NCBI GenBank assembly: GCA_000750105.3
Contig: JPHH03000082.1
Location: forward strand, 1 to 64,000
Source of the DNA: Tolypocladium sp. Sup5 PDA-1
Lineage: Eukaryota > Ascomycota > Sordariomycetes > Hypocreales > Ophiocordycipitaceae
Reading direction: 5' to 3'
Length of the DNA: 64,000 nt
Shown here: in pieces, positions 32,801 through 47,800 of the stretch
Layout: each line of letters opens with the position of its first letter
Numbering within the stretch: position 1 is the first letter of the stretch
Made by a program: the position numbers and the translations under genes
The notes under the pieces: generated by a model
Database searches by the model: none
Told to the model about the DNA's origin: nothing
The model's input: the letters and a program-made list of their open reading frames with translations, nothing else

Positions 32801-35800
32801 TCGATTCGTCGCTGAATCGCAAGCCAACTGGGCATTCTTGACACCGTCTTTTGTGCAGATCCTGGCTCCGGCAGAGGTCCCTAGTTTCGAGCTGTTACTT
32901 CTTGCTGGTGAAGCTGTTAGCAGAGAGCTGTTAACGAGATGGATCGGACATGTCCGCCTTATCAATGCGTGGGGTCCGGCCGAAGCGTGTTGCTTCGCAT
33001 CGTTCCGCGAGTACGAAGATACTAACGACTCCCCTCTCAATATTGGACATCCTAGCGGTGCCCGAAGCTGGATCGTCCAGCCAGAGAACCACCACCAGCT
33101 GGCACCAGTTGGTTGCATCGGCGAGGTCGTGCTCCAAGGCCCGACACTTGCACGGCAATACCTTGACTCCGAAGCCGCCACACAGGGGAACTTTATCTCG
33201 GACCTTCCTGCGTGGGCTCCCCGGACCGAATTGCCGTACAATGCCCGCTTCTATAAATCAGGTGACCTGGCGTGCCTAAATCCAGATGGCACGGTGGAAT
33301 TCTTCGCCCGTAAAGATACGCAGGTTAAGATACGAGGATTCCGAGTCGAGCTCAGCGAGGTGGAACATCATGTCCGAGAAGGCCTCGAGGGAGCTCAGCA
33401 GGTCACCGTGGACGTGTTGAACACCAAGCAAAATCAAAAAGGCACGGCCAAGCTCGTGGCCTATTTCTGCTTCTCCTCGGCGACCAGGACGACCGGCGGC
33501 AATAACAGGACTGATCTCTCTGACATGCTGCTGCCCCTCGACGCTTCTTTGAGTCGCCAGGTTGCTGAGCTCAGAAGCTATCTCGGGGTGAGGTTGCCGG
33601 AGTATATGGTTCCAGCCGTCTTCATCTCAGTTAAATTTATGCCATTTATCACTTCGCAAAAAACAGACCGCAGGGCCCTTCGCGAATTGGCATCTGCCCT
33701 TCCTGACGAAGCACTTGGGCGGTATATGCTAGCTGATGTGGAGAAACAACCGCCTGCCAACGAAAGAGAATCCTTGGTCCAGAAGCTCTGGGCAGATGTC
33801 CTTCAGATCTCTGCCGACCTCGTTGGCCGCAATGACAGCTTCCTCCAGCTCGGAGGCGACTCTCTCTCTGCAATCAGAGTCGTCACCCGAGCTCGAGATC
33901 AAGGCCTAAAGATAAGCGTCGCGTCTATTTTCCGCGACCCACGACTCAGCCAAGTCGCGGCAGCCGCGACTTTCGACGCGTCGCTCCATCAGAGCAGCGT
34001 TCCGGACCCGTGGAGCCTCGTACCGGAAGAGGAGCAAGCTCTCCTCGCAGAAGAAGTCCGGCGGCAGTGCGGCCTTCCGCCAGCTGCCTCAATAGAAGAT
34101 GTCTATCCTGCAAGTGCTCTTCAAGAGGGTCTTATGGCGTTGGCGACGAAGCAACCTGGCTCGTACATGGCTCGGTTCAGTTACGAACTGGTCGAGACTG
34201 TGGATATTGACCGTTTCAAGGCTGCATGGGAACACACTCTCCGCGCCTGTAGTGCCCTTCGTTCACGAATCGTCATATACGATAACCGCACTTTCCAAGC
34301 AGTCCTCCAGCAGGATGCAGCGTGGTCGTCCGAGCCGGAGGACCGGAAGATGGAATACGGCACGCCCCTCTGCGCCTACCGTCTCGTGAATAAGAACAAT
34401 CGAACGTACTTTGACCTCATCATGCACCACGCCATCTTCGACGGATGGAGCTCGAGGCTGATCATGCGCACGTTACAGGAGGCATACGAAGCAGGCTCTG
34501 ACGTGCCTCCTCAGGCATTGACCCCATACGCAAGCTTCATTAAGTACGCACTCTCTATCGACAAGAAACAGGCTGCAGACTACTGGCGGGCACGGCTTGC
34601 TGGCGCAGTCCGGCCTGTATTCCCAAGGCGTACGACAGCATCGGACCTGTCGACCAGCCGAACTATGAGCCGCGAGGTGCCCTTTCCAAGCACAAGCACT
34701 ACTAGTAATGGCCTAGGGGTCACGACTGCAACAGTACTGCGAGCTGCTTGGGCGATCGTGCTGGCTCGCTATAATGAAGACGCCGCAGACGTCATGTTCG
34801 GCGCCGCCGTCGCTGGGGGCCAGGCTCCTGTTGGCGGTATTGAGGATGTTGTTGGCCCTGTAATCTCGACAGTACCGGTCCGCGTCAAACTTCCGGGCCG
34901 GCAGCTAGTTGGAGAGTTCTTGCACGCTGTGCAGGACCAGGCTGCCGATATGATGCCCTTCGAGCAGATGGGTCTGCAAAACATTGCCAGACTTGGCCCT
35001 GACGCAAAGAATGCCTGCGATGTCTCATCGCTGCTTGTCATACAGCCGCATGCAGTCTTTGGAGACACGACCAACGCGCTCATGTCGTTGGACCAACGTG
35101 ACGATGACGAGGCCGCTTCGACGCTGCAAGGATACTTCAGCTATCCGCTAGTATGGCAATGTCACGTCTCCGACGAAGCTATCAAGTTGTTCGTCGTCTT
35201 CGATTCTTCCGTCCTCGGCCGCGCACGGGTTGACATCATGGCCGAGCAGTTCTGTCACGTCGTCCATCAGCTATGGGATGCTTTAGCCGGTCCAACCACC
35301 CAAACGCACCTCGAAGACATTTCGCTGAGCGGGCCATACGATCTAAAGCTGCAACGAGAGTGGAACAGCAGAGTCGATCCCGACATCGTCTCGTCCACGT
35401 TCCACTCGATGGTTGAGAAACAAGCCAAAATCCGCCCGAATGCCCCGGCAGTCTTTGCGTGGGATGGACAGCTATCGTACAGCCAGTTGGACGCGGCAGC
35501 AACTCGCCTCGCCATGTCCCTTATTTGCGACTTTGGCGTCGTGCCTGAAGAGCTCATACCTATCTGCTTCGAGAAATCAGTCTGGTTCTATGTATCGATG
35601 CTGGCGGTCAATAAGGCTGGTGGTGCATGGGTGCCGCTCGACCCGTCTCATCCTAGGCACAGACATCAAAAGGTCATCGAGCAAGCCGCCCCGCGTATCG
35701 CTCTCGCTTCGAAGATGGGCGGTGAGAAATGTCGCGGGCTTGTCGAACGCGTTATCGAGGTGTCGTCCGACACTCTTCGCGAGCTCACGGCCAAATCCCC

Positions 35801-38800
35801 AGAGGTTCCCACACTCGAAGTCGAAGTCTCGCCCAACAACGTTGCATACGTCTTGTTTACCTCTGGTACGACTGGGGCGCCCAAGGGCATCGTTATGGAA
35901 CACGGGTCGCTCTGTACCAGCATGACTGCAAGCAGTCAGAGACTTGGCCTTGAAGCAGAGAAGGTGCGGCTCCTGCAATTCGCTGCCTATGTCTTCGATC
36001 TCAGTATTGGCGAGATAGTCGCTCCTCTTATCTCAGGCGGCTGTGTCTGCGTGCCTTCTGAGCATGAACGCATGAATGACCTTGCCGGTTTTATTAACCG
36101 CGCGAATGTGAATTGGGCCTTTTTGACCCCATCCTATACGCGACTCCTCGATCCGAAGGCCATCCCTGGAGTGGAGCTTCTCTTACTCGCCGGCGAGCCA
36201 GTAGGGACAGATCACCTAGCGACTTGGCTCGGCCACGTTCGTCTCGTGAACGCCTGGGGCCCATCCGAGACCTGTTGTTTTAGCTCGTCCCAGGAATGGT
36301 CTTCTCCCGATCAATCGCCGCTTAATATTGGCTACCCTGTTGGCGGAAGATGCTGGATCGTCGAGCCTGACAATCATTGCCACCTGGCACCCGTTGGCTG
36401 CGTTGGAGAAATCTTGATACAGGGGCCAACCATTGCGCGAGAATACCTTGCAAACCCTAAAGAGACCGAAGCCAACTTCATCAATACAGAGCTACCAGAT
36501 TGGGCGACCCAGTCCGAGCTGCCGTCTCGACCATATGCTCGCTTTTACAAATCCGGAGACTTGGGATACTATAACCCGGACGGCACTATAGAATTTGTGT
36601 CTCGCAAGGACACCCAGGTCAAGGTGCGTGGTTTCCGTGTCGAGCTAGGTGAGGTTGAACATCACATCCGGCAAGGCCTGGAGGAAGCCCATCAAGTCGT
36701 CGCCGACGTTGTTGGATGGGACCACAGCCACGGTCAAGGTGTCGCCCGACTCGTTGCCTATGTCTGTTTCTCGTCATCGACTTCTGGCAAGGAGGACGTG
36801 ACGGACATGTTCCTCCAAAACGAACCCGCATTGGCTCGCAAGTTTTCCGACCTGAAGAGTTTTCTTGGCGTGTGTCTGCCAGAGTACATGATCCCGGCCG
36901 CCTACATACCCGTGCAGTATATGCCGGTAAACACGTCACAGAAGACGGATCGGAATGTGCTTCGCCAGGCCGCGCTGCGACTCCCCGAGGAGGCCTTGAC
37001 ACAATACCTGCTGGCCAACGCCGAGAAAGAGGCCCCAACAAGCACCGTGGAAGTGCAGCTTCAGAGATTATGGGCAGATGTGCTTCACGTGCCCGAGGAC
37101 CGCATCGGGCGCAATGATAGCTTCCTTCAGCTGGGCGGTGACTCGCTTACTGCTATCCGTGTCGTCACCAAGGCTCGGGAGCATGGTCTACAAATCACTG
37201 TTGCATCCATCTTCCGCGACCCCCGGTTGAGCCAAGTAGCAGCTGCAGCACGCGTTGAAAAGCCTGTCGAGCAGCTAAGCGTGGAGCCTTGGAGCCTCGT
37301 GTCGAAAGATGCCTATGCGTCCATCATCCACGCCGCTCGCGAGCAATGCCATCTTGCGGATGAGGCGGTTATAGAAGATGCATATCCTGCTACGGCGCTG
37401 CAGGAAGGTCTTCTAGCGCTGGCTGTATCTCAGCCAGGGTCTTATACGGCTCGCTCGACATTCGAACTCGCTGGCGGCGTAGACGAAGAGCGTTTCAAGC
37501 AAGCGTGGGAAGATACGATCAACGTCTGCACCGCGCTTCGCACGAGAATTATGCTCTACGACGATCAGAGCGTACAAGTCGTCATCAAGGAGAAGCCAAG
37601 ATGGGCTGAGACAGACACTGCGCCGTCCATGATGCAGTATGGAACGCCTCTATGCTGCTACTCCCTCGTAAGTCGCGGGAATAATAGGACCGTGTTCAGT
37701 CTGACGATGCACCACGCCGTCTTCGACGGATGGAGCTTTGGTCTTATCATGCGCACGCTCTCGCAAGCCTACGACAGCGCCGGGCCCCCCTTATCGTCGC
37801 CTCCGTATGCCAACTTTGTCAAGTATGCGCTCGCTCTAGATAAGTCCCAAGCGGCCGACTACTGGTCTACGCAGCTTGAGGGAGCATCACGCCCAGTCTT
37901 TCCGGCCTCCACCTCTACGGGGACGAAGGGGAGCAGCCAAACGATGACCTGCGACATTGCCTTTGACCCGGCCCATCGTAGGACCCCCTTTACCAAGGCG
38001 ACCGTTCTTCGGGCGGCTTGGGCCATTGTTCTTGCGCAGTACAACGGCAACACGGATGACATCACGTTCGGAGCGGCGGTGGCAGGGCGACAGGCCCCTG
38101 TTGTAGGCATTGAAGACATCGTGGGACCCGTTATCTCGACTGTGCCTGTCCGCATCAGGCTGGCACGCAACCAGTCAGTATACGACTTCCTACGTGGCGT
38201 GCAAGCGCAGGCGGCCGACATGATTCCATACGAGCACCTGGGTCTCCAGAATATTGCCAAGCTCGGGGCCGACGCTCGAGAGGCCTGTGACTTCTCCTCG
38301 ATATTCTCTGTCCAGCACAGCGCGACGACATCCAAGGGACAGATATCTCTCCTCATGCCGGACTCGAGCCTCGATGCAGATGCAAACCTAGGCATGGACT
38401 ACAGCACCTATTTCACATACCCCCTTGTTGGGCAATGTTTCCTATCCGAGGAGGGGGTCAACCTGGTGCTCATTTTCAATTCATCCGCGCTGTCGACGAC
38501 ACAGGCCGAGGGAATAACTGCGCAGTACCGTCAAGTGGTTCGCCAGCTCCTGGAGTGGGACGAGACCTGGTCTCCCGAGCGCACGCTAGACCAAATCACC
38601 CTATACAGCGAATGGGACGCGCAGAAGATTCAGGGTTGGCACGACCGTGCGGGAGAAGTAGAGACAGTAGACTGCTGCGTCCATGACCTCGTGTCGCGGA
38701 GCGCGGAGGCGTCTCCGATCCGCGAAGCGATCTTCTCCTGGGACGGACAATGCACATACGCTGAATTGGACTGCATGACGACCAATCTCGGCAACTACTT

Positions 38801-41800
38801 GCGTAGCCAAGGAGGAGTCTGTCAAGGGTCGCTTGTGCCCATCTGCTTCGAGAAGTCGATGTGGGCTATTGTTGCCATGCTGGGTGTTACGAAGGCCGGC
38901 GCAGCCTTCGTGCCCCTTAGTCCCGAGCATCCCCTTGACCGGCGGCAGAAGCTGGTGAAGGCCTTGAAGGCGCCGCTCATGCTTGTGTCTCCCGCAACAT
39001 TGGGTATTTGCCAGGGCATCAACGTTCCTCTGGTTCCCGTGTCGGCACCTTTCGTAGCTTCTTTGCCGGAAAGCGCTCGTCTGGCCAATGCCACACCCGG
39101 GGGTGCGGCCTACGTGCTCTTCACCTCGGGCAGCACAGGCGAGCCGAAGGGAGTCATTATCGAGCATCGTGCCATTGCATCCAGCATCTACGGACACGGC
39201 GTCGCCATGAATATCCGTCCGGGTTCCCGGGTGTTACAGTTCTCCAACTACATCTTCGACGGCTCCATTACCGAATGCCTGGCGACGCTTGTCCTGGGGG
39301 GGACTGTCTGTGTCCCATCTGACGAGCAACGGCTGGGCAGACTCCCCGAGTTCCTCGTCATGGCAAACGTCGATTGGGCCATGCTTACTCCTACCTACGT
39401 CCGGACGCTGGACAGAGCCCAAGCCCTTGGAACGCTGAAAACGCTCGTTCTAGGAGGTGAAGCACCGGCGAAAGATGTTACTGACGCTTGGGTTGGCCGT
39501 GTCCATCTCCTGAACGCCTACGGCCCCGCAGAAGCATCTGTCTGCGTCGCGACACACGTCGTTCAGCCAGCACAGCCATCCCCGCGAACCATCGGGCGCG
39601 GGTGCAACAGTCGCCTATGGATCGTCGACGCCGAAGACCAAGAGCGCCTTGCACCGGTCGGCTGCGTCGGGGAATTGGTGGTGCAGGGTCCTGGACTTGC
39701 TAGGGGATATCTAAACGACCCCGAACGGACGCAACGGTCGTTTGTCAACGCAACGTCGTGGCTGCCTCCGGGGCAGCACCAAAGGCTCTACAAGACAGGC
39801 GATCTGGTCCGATACAATAGCGACGGGACCATCGAATACGTGGGGCGCAAGGACAGCCAGGTGAAGCTGCGTGGCCAGCGACTGGAGCCGGGCGAGATCG
39901 AGCATCACATCAAGCAGAGCCTGAGCCCGCAGTCGAGCTGCTCGGTGCAGGTTGTGCACGGCGCAAGCGTCGGCGGCGGCAGCGCACTCTTCGCGTTTGT
40001 CTGCGCGACTGGACGCGCTCAGGGGCCGAGTTCTGCGGCGAAGGGCGGCGTCCTACCCCCAGACGCAGAGGCCTTGCACCGGCTTCGAACGGTCGACCAG
40101 CGCCTGCACACCGCCTTGCCCGGGTTCATGGTGCCGTCGTACTACCTCCCTGTCGCTTACCTCCCTCTGAGTGCGTCCGGAAAGATCGACGCCCGAGCTC
40201 TGCGCGAATGGGCCGTCCAGTTGCCGGTGGAGGACCTCGCCGAGTACTCCCTAGCTGAGCGAGCCGAGTATGAGCCTCCAACGACCGACATGGAGAGGAA
40301 GCTCCAGCAGCTGTGGGCATCAGCCCTGGATATCCCTGTCGAGTCGATCGGCCGCAATGAAAGCTTCCTTCGACTAGGTGGCGACTCTGTCGTGGCAATC
40401 CGCCTCGTGGCAGCAGCTCGAAACCAGGGCATCTGCCTTTCCGTCTCCTCCATCTTCCAGAGCCCGCAGCTATCTCAACTGGCGTCATCTGCGCGCCTCG
40501 AACGCGTGGTACAAGATACCGCCTTGGAGCCGTGGGGCTTGATACCGCAGAGTCAACGGCCCTCGGCAGCAGAAACCATCCGAGAGCAGTGTGGGCTTTC
40601 GGCAGAAGACGTGATCGAGGATGCGTATCCCGCGACGGCCCTGCAAGAAGGACTGTTGGCGTTAGCCGTCAAGCAACCCGGGTCGTATAGGGCCTCCTTT
40701 TTGTACGAACTTGCAGAGGGCGTCGACCCTCGACGCTTTCAGGGGGCCTGGGAAACGACCTTGCGGGTTTGTGCCATCCTCCGGGTTCGCATCGTGCTCC
40801 ATGGCCATCAGACGATCCAAGCCGTCGTTCGACGGCAGCAGGCAGACTGGTCGGCAGACACGGCTGGATCCTCGCGCCAGATGCAATACGGCACGCCGCT
40901 GTGCTACTACTCCCTGGTCCGCCGCGACGCGGGCAAGACGTATTTCCGCCTGATCATGCACCATGCAATCTTTGATGGCTGGAGTTTCGGTCTCATCATG
41001 CGCACGCTGTCACAAGCTTACAATGGCGCTGGACCTTCAGACTTGTCTCTGCCTCCTTATGCCGGCTTTGTCCAGTACGCTCTTACGCTGGACAACTCGC
41101 ACGCTGCCAAGTACTGGTCCAGCCAGCTTGATGGAGCCTCACGGCCAGCATTCCCCTTACGAGTGGCCTCGAACCCCCCACAGACGGCAGAGTCGCCCGT
41201 TCCATCGAGCCGAACGCTGACCTGCCACGTACCGCTCGACGCAGGGCGTCAGCTTCCCGTAACCAAGGCCACCATTCTCAGGGCAGCATGGGCGATCGTA
41301 ATGGCAAGATACAACGACAACGCGGATGACATTACCTTCGGCGCCGCAGTGGCAGGGCGGCAGGCCCCGATCTCTGGCATCGAGGATGTTGTTGGCCCAG
41401 TTCTGTCAACCGTCCCGGTGCGAGTCAAACTACCTAGTCAACAGTCTATGGACGACTTTCTCTATACGCTGCAGGCACAGGCCACTGACATGATTCCTTT
41501 CGAGCACATGGGTCTCCAGAATATTGCCAAACTTGGTTCCGGTCCACGCGAGGCCTGCGACTTTTCGTCCCTGTTCTCGGTGCAGCACAACACGATCGCA
41601 TCCAAAGGGGAGTCGTCTTTGCTTGTTTCCGCCACAGAGTCCTCCCCGGATGCAGCACTGGACTTGGCCACTTACTTCACCTACCCCCTTGTCGGACAAT
41701 GCTTCCTTTCAGAACAAGAAGCTACGCTGGAGCTGATCTACAACTCTGCCTCACTTTCGTCGATGCAAGTGGAAGGCCTGGCTGCTCAGTATCGCCACGT

Positions 41801-44800
41801 GGTCCAGCAATTGGTCCTGCAGAGCACCAGAGGGAGGGAGACGCCAAGGCTGAAAGACATCAAGCTGTTCGGAGCGTGGGATATGGCCCAGATTGAACGG
41901 TGGCAAGGCGTTCAAGCACCAGTAACTGTGCTCGATAGCAGCGTCCCAGAGCTGGTCTCCAGGAGCGCAGCGCAATGGCCCGACCAAGAAGCCGTATGTT
42001 CATGGGATGGCCGCTGCACATATGCTGAGCTGGAAAGCATGACGACCAATCTGGGAAGCCATCTGCGTGGCCGAGGAGTCGGCGGAGGCTCGCTGATACC
42101 GATTTGCTTCGAAAAGTCCATGTGGACAGTCGTCGCAACGATTGCCATCCTGAAGGCCGGCGCGGCATTCGTCCCATTGAATCCGAGTCATCCTCCCACC
42201 CGGCGTCGGCAGCTCGTGGCAGCTCTAAACGCACCCTTGATGCTCGTCTCCGAAGCCACCAAGCACTCCTGTCGGGACATGGACGTGCCGCTCGTCGCCG
42301 TGTCGGGGGCGTTCATGTCGGCCCTGCCACGGCGCACTTCCGAGCAGAATCATGCGAGCCCACAAGGCACGGCATACGTGCTGTTCACGTCCGGCAGCAC
42401 AGGGGAGCCCAAGAGAGTGGCTGTTGCCCACAACGCGTTGGCATCGTGTGTGGTTTCACACGGGCAGGACATCGGAATCCAGCCCCGCAGCCGCGTGCTG
42501 CAATTCTCGGCCTACACATTTGATATCAGTCTGGCAGAGACGTTCTGCACGCTCTGCTTCGGGGGCTGCTTGTGTATCCCCTCTGCCGAAGAACGTCTCA
42601 GCAGCCTGGCCGCCTTTGTGCGAGACCGTCGGGTGAATGTCACCATGTTGACGCCGACGATGCTGTCGACCATCGCTCCCAAGGACGTGCCCGGCGTCAA
42701 CACCGTCGTGCTCGTCGGCGAGGCGGCCACCCAGGGCGTCGTGGACGTCTGGTCGGACAAGGTCACTCTGATCAACAACTATGGGCCGAGCGAGGCGTCC
42801 ATCAATACCAGCAGCCACCTGATACGCCGCGGCCAACGGTCGCCACGCACAATCGGGTCTGGGTGCAACTCCCGCCTCTGGGTGGTCGAGCCAGACAATA
42901 CCGAGCGCTTGGCGCCGGTTGGATGCGTTGGGGAGCTCATCATCCAGGCGGCATCCGTCGCCCAGGGCTATCTCGACGATGTGGAGAGGACCGAGCGGTC
43001 TTTCATCCAGGCCCCGTCATGGCTCCCAGCTGGAACTCTCCCCAGGCTGTATAAGACTGGAGATCTCGTGCGGTACAACGACGACGGAACGCTGGACTAC
43101 GTGGGGCGCAAGGATGGCCAGCTCAAGCTTCGTGGGCAGAGACTCGAGCCCGGAGAGATCGAATACCATATCAAGCAGATCCTCGGCCAGCGGTCGAGCT
43201 CGTCCGTCCAGCTCGTCCAAGGAGCGAGTGTTGGCGGCGACGCGTTGGTGGCTTTCATCTGTCTGTCCGGCCGCACCCGCTCGACGGACCATGTCCAACG
43301 CCAGCTGTCGTGGTACATGGACGATGCCACATCCGACCTGCTCTCCAGCCTTCACCAGAATCTACGAAGACTCCTGCCGGACTACATGGTGCCCTCCTAC
43401 TATCTCCCCGTCGAACAGCTCCCGGTGACATCCTCAGGCAAGACAGACGGGCGAACCATTCGGGAGTGGGCCTCTGGCATGGAACGAGACGAGATGGCAC
43501 AGTTCTCGCTCTCTACAAGTGCCCCATTCGTACCGCCAACGACAGCCATGGAAAAGAAGCTGCAGACGCTGTGGGCCGATATTCTCGGGGTCCCGGCGGA
43601 GTCGATCGGCTGCGAGGATAACTTCCTGCATCGGGGGGGCGACTCCATCGCTGCTATCCGCCTCGTCTCGGCCGCACGGCAGCACGGCATCACGCTCACC
43701 GTGTCTTCGATCTTCCTGGACGCACAACTGGGCCAAGTGGCGGCCTCTGCTGCGTTCGAAGCCGGCACCGACGATGGCGACGTCGAACCGTGGAGCTTGG
43801 TTCCCGGAGACGAACAGGCGTGGGTTGCCGCGTCGGTCCGCCAACAGTGTGGTCTTTCTCAGGACGAGGCGATCGAGGACGTCTACCCGGCCACTGCACT
43901 GCAAGAGGGCCTGATGGCATTGGCGACCAAGCAACCCGGCTCCTACGTGGCTCGCTTCACTTTCGAACTGGGTCACGCTGTGGACACGGCCCGTTTCAAA
44001 GAGGCCTTCCTGCACACCGTTGCCGCCTGCAGCACCCTGCGTACGCGCCTCGTCCTCTGGCGCAACCAGACCGTCCAGGCGGTCCTTCAACATGGTGCAC
44101 AATGGCCGCGCGGAGACGTGGCATCGGCCAACACGATGGGCTATGGCACCCCCCTGTTCGTGTACACGCTCGAAGATGCCGGCGGCAGGAGAGAATTCCG
44201 TCTGGCCATGCACCATGCCATCTTTGACGGCTGGAGCGTGGGACTCATCATGCGCACGCTCTCACAAGCCTACCACGGAGGGCGTGTCGAAAGGCCGCCG
44301 GTGCCGTACGCCAACTTTGTCAAGTATGCCCTTTCGCTCGACCGGGAGCAGGCGAGCAAATACTGGCGAACACAGCTCGACGGCGCGTCAACGGCCGCGT
44401 TCCCCAGACGCATCGCTTCCAGCCCGTCTTGCAGCGAAACATTGACGCGCGACATTCCTCTACGCGCCGATGCCCACTCCGCTTCCTCTTCAACTGTTAC
44501 CGTCGCGACAGTGCTCCGCGCAGCTTGGGCCGTTGTGCTTGCGCGGTACAACGACGGTGCCCCTGATATCACGTTCGGTGCGGTCGTCGCCGGGCGCCAG
44601 GCCCCGGTTCCTGGCATCGAAGACATTGCAGGCCCGGTCCTTTCTACCGTCCCTGTACGCGTGCAGCTCGATCGCGGGCAGCTGGTCGCCGGGTTTCTGC
44701 AACGTGTGCAGGCGCAGGCTGCGCAGACGATGCCGTTCGAGCAGCTCGGCTTGCAGAACATTGCTCGTCTGGGGCCCGATGCTAAGAATGCCTGTGACTT

Positions 44801-47800
44801 CTCCTCCCTCCTAATCATCCAGCATCGGGGCATCTTCCATGACGGCGAGGACCCGCTGCTCGTCGTTCCGGAAACGACTGGGTCCGCCGGAGCAGCTGAC
44901 GGCGCGGCCACCTATTTCACATATCCGATCGTCGTGCAGTGCTTCCTTTCGGAGCAGAAGGCGATCCTGGAGCTCACCTATGATACTTCGGTGGTTCCAT
45001 CCACCCAAGCGCAAGGCATTGCCGCCCAGTACATCCACGTGGTGCAACAGCTGATGAGGGCGCAGGAGCGCGGTCAGCGGGAGGAGCTCAAACTCCGAGA
45101 CATTACTCTGTCCGGAGACTGGGACTCGGACAAGATTCAGCAATGGCACGAAATGCAGCCGCCCATCGAGATTGTCGATACGTGTATGCATCACCTGATC
45201 TCGAAGACGACTGCCAGGTTTCCAGGCAAGGAGGCCATCTTCGCCTGGGATGGACGGTGTTCCTATGCGGAGCTGGACCGCACGACGCACAACCTGGCCC
45301 AGTACCTGCGCGGGCAGGGCGTCACCCGCGGCTCCCTCGTGCCCATCTGCTTCGAGAAGTCGATGTGGGCTATTGTTGCCATGCTGGGTGTCATGAAGGC
45401 CGGCGGAGCCTTCGTGCCGCTGAACCCAGACGACCCTTTTGCGCGCCGCCAACGCCTGGTAGCTGGGCTGCAAGCACCCTTGATATTGGCCTCTCCTACG
45501 ACTGCGAGCGTCTGTGACGGCTTGGACATCAACGTCGTGGCCGTCTCGTCGAGTCTCCTCGCATCGCTACCCACCGCCAGGGTCGAGTCGAACACTACGC
45601 CGCAGAGCGCTGCCTACGTGCTCTTCACATCGGGCAGTACGGGCGAGCCCAAAGGCGTCGTCATCGAGCATCAGTCTCTATGCTCGACCATTTGTCACCG
45701 CGGCGACGACGTTATCCTAACGGCCGACTCGCGTATCCTCCAGTTCTCGAGCTACGTTTTCGACATCAGCGTGTGCGAGATCTTTGCCTCGCTCGTCTTC
45801 GGAGCGACGCTTTGCATCCCCTCCGAGGCGGACAGGGTCGACAACTTGACGGGCTTCATAAACAAGGCAGAGGTCACATGTGCTATGCTGACTCCCACGG
45901 TGGCGAAACTCCTCACGCCCGTCGCAGTTGCTTCTCTCACATCCTTGCTCCTCGTTGGAGAGGCGCCGAGTGTGGAAAACGTCCAGACCTGGTCAGGGAG
46001 TGTGAACCTCATCAATGATTACGGCCCTGCCGAGGCCTGCATCTATGTCACGTCTCACCGCCTCCTGCCATCCGCATCCCCGACCACCATCGGACGCGGC
46101 TGCAACACGCGGCTATGGGTTGTCGAGCCAGACAACCACGATCGCCTGGCGCCCGTTGGCTGTGCTGGAGAGCTCCTGGTGGAAGGCCCCGGCGTAGCCC
46201 GTGGATACCTCAACGACGCCGGCAGGACGGAACAGGCATTCCTCTCGACCGCGGCCTGGCAGCCGTCAGCCAGCGTGCATAGGATCTACAAGACCGGAGA
46301 CCTAGTGCGATATAACCACGACGGCACCCTCGAATACATTGGACGCAAGGATAGCCAGACCAAGCTTCGCGGCCAGAGATTGGAACCGGGCGAGATTGAG
46401 CATCATATCAAACAGGCTCTGGGAGATCAGTCGACATCTTGTGTTCAGATTGTGCATGGACCGGCCATGGGAGGCGGCGCCCTATTTGCATTTGTATGCG
46501 CGTCGGGCCAGACGGGTATCGTTGCTGAGACCGAGGACAACTTCGCCACGGCATTGGACCAAGACACACAGCAACTGCTGCAGAGTCTCGATGAGGCTCT
46601 TCGCGCCGTCCTTCCGCCATACATGGTCCCATCACATTACGTGCCGATCAAGCGGCTACCGATCACGGCCTCGGGCAAGACAAATGGCCGCTCACTGCGA
46701 GAGGCCGCTCTTCGCCTGGCGTCGGACGAGTTGGCTCAATACTCTCTGGCTTCCTGGGCCGAGCCCGAGCCGCCACAGGGCAATATGGAAGAGTGCATGG
46801 CAGGGCTCTGGGGCGACGTTCTCGGAGTCTCGTTGGAGAAAATCAGCCGCAGCGACAGCTTCCTCCAGCTAGGCGGTGATTCGATCTCGGCGATGCGCCT
46901 GGTAGCAGCCGCACGCGAGCAGAACATCAGCCTGACAGTTTCGTCCGTCTTCCGCGATCCGCGCTTGAGCCAAGTTGCCGCAGCTGCTGCCTGTGCGGAT
47001 GAACGAGTCGAGCGCGTCGACGTGGCACCCTGGAGCCTGCTTCCACAAGAGCAGCACGCGGCCGTGGCAGAGGCTGTGCGCGAGCAGTGTTCCCTTCCAG
47101 CTGACGTTGACGACGACGTGATCGAAGACGTCTATCCCGCAACCGCCCTGCAAGAGGGTCTGATGGCGCTGGCCGTCAAGCAGCCAGGCTCGTACATGGC
47201 TCGGTTCTCGTTCAAGTTGGCCGACGACACGGACACAGATCGCTTCCAGGAGGCATGGCAAGCTACGCTCCTCGCCTGCGGCGTCCTCCGCACGCGGCTG
47301 GTGCTTGTCGGCGACGGTACCTTCCAAGCGGTCCTCCGCCCGCAAGGCCGGTGGCACAATGACGATATGAAGCATCTCACAATGAGCTACGGCACTGCGC
47401 TTTGCAGCAGTGCACTCGTGGGGAGCGACACAGGGGTGCGGTTCGAACTCGCGCTGCACCACGCCATCTTTGACGGATGGAGCCTGAAGCTGATCCTCCG
47501 TACCTTGCGGACGGCTTACGAAGGCGAGCCCCGGTCGTCGTCTCCGTTGCCGCTACCTCGGTATGCCAACTTTATCCAGCACACCCTTGCCATGAATACC
47601 GAGGACGCGGAGACGTTCTGGCAGCAACAGCTGAAAGGGGCTGCTCGGCCAGTCTTCCCCAGGCAGCCGGCCGAATCCCATGCAGCCAGCAGCCAGGCCA
47701 TTACCCGCGAGATCCCCCTGCGTACCAGTCGTCGTTTGAACGTCACCACTGCCACGGTGCTCCGGACGGCGTGGGCGATTGTGCTGGCCCGATACAACGA

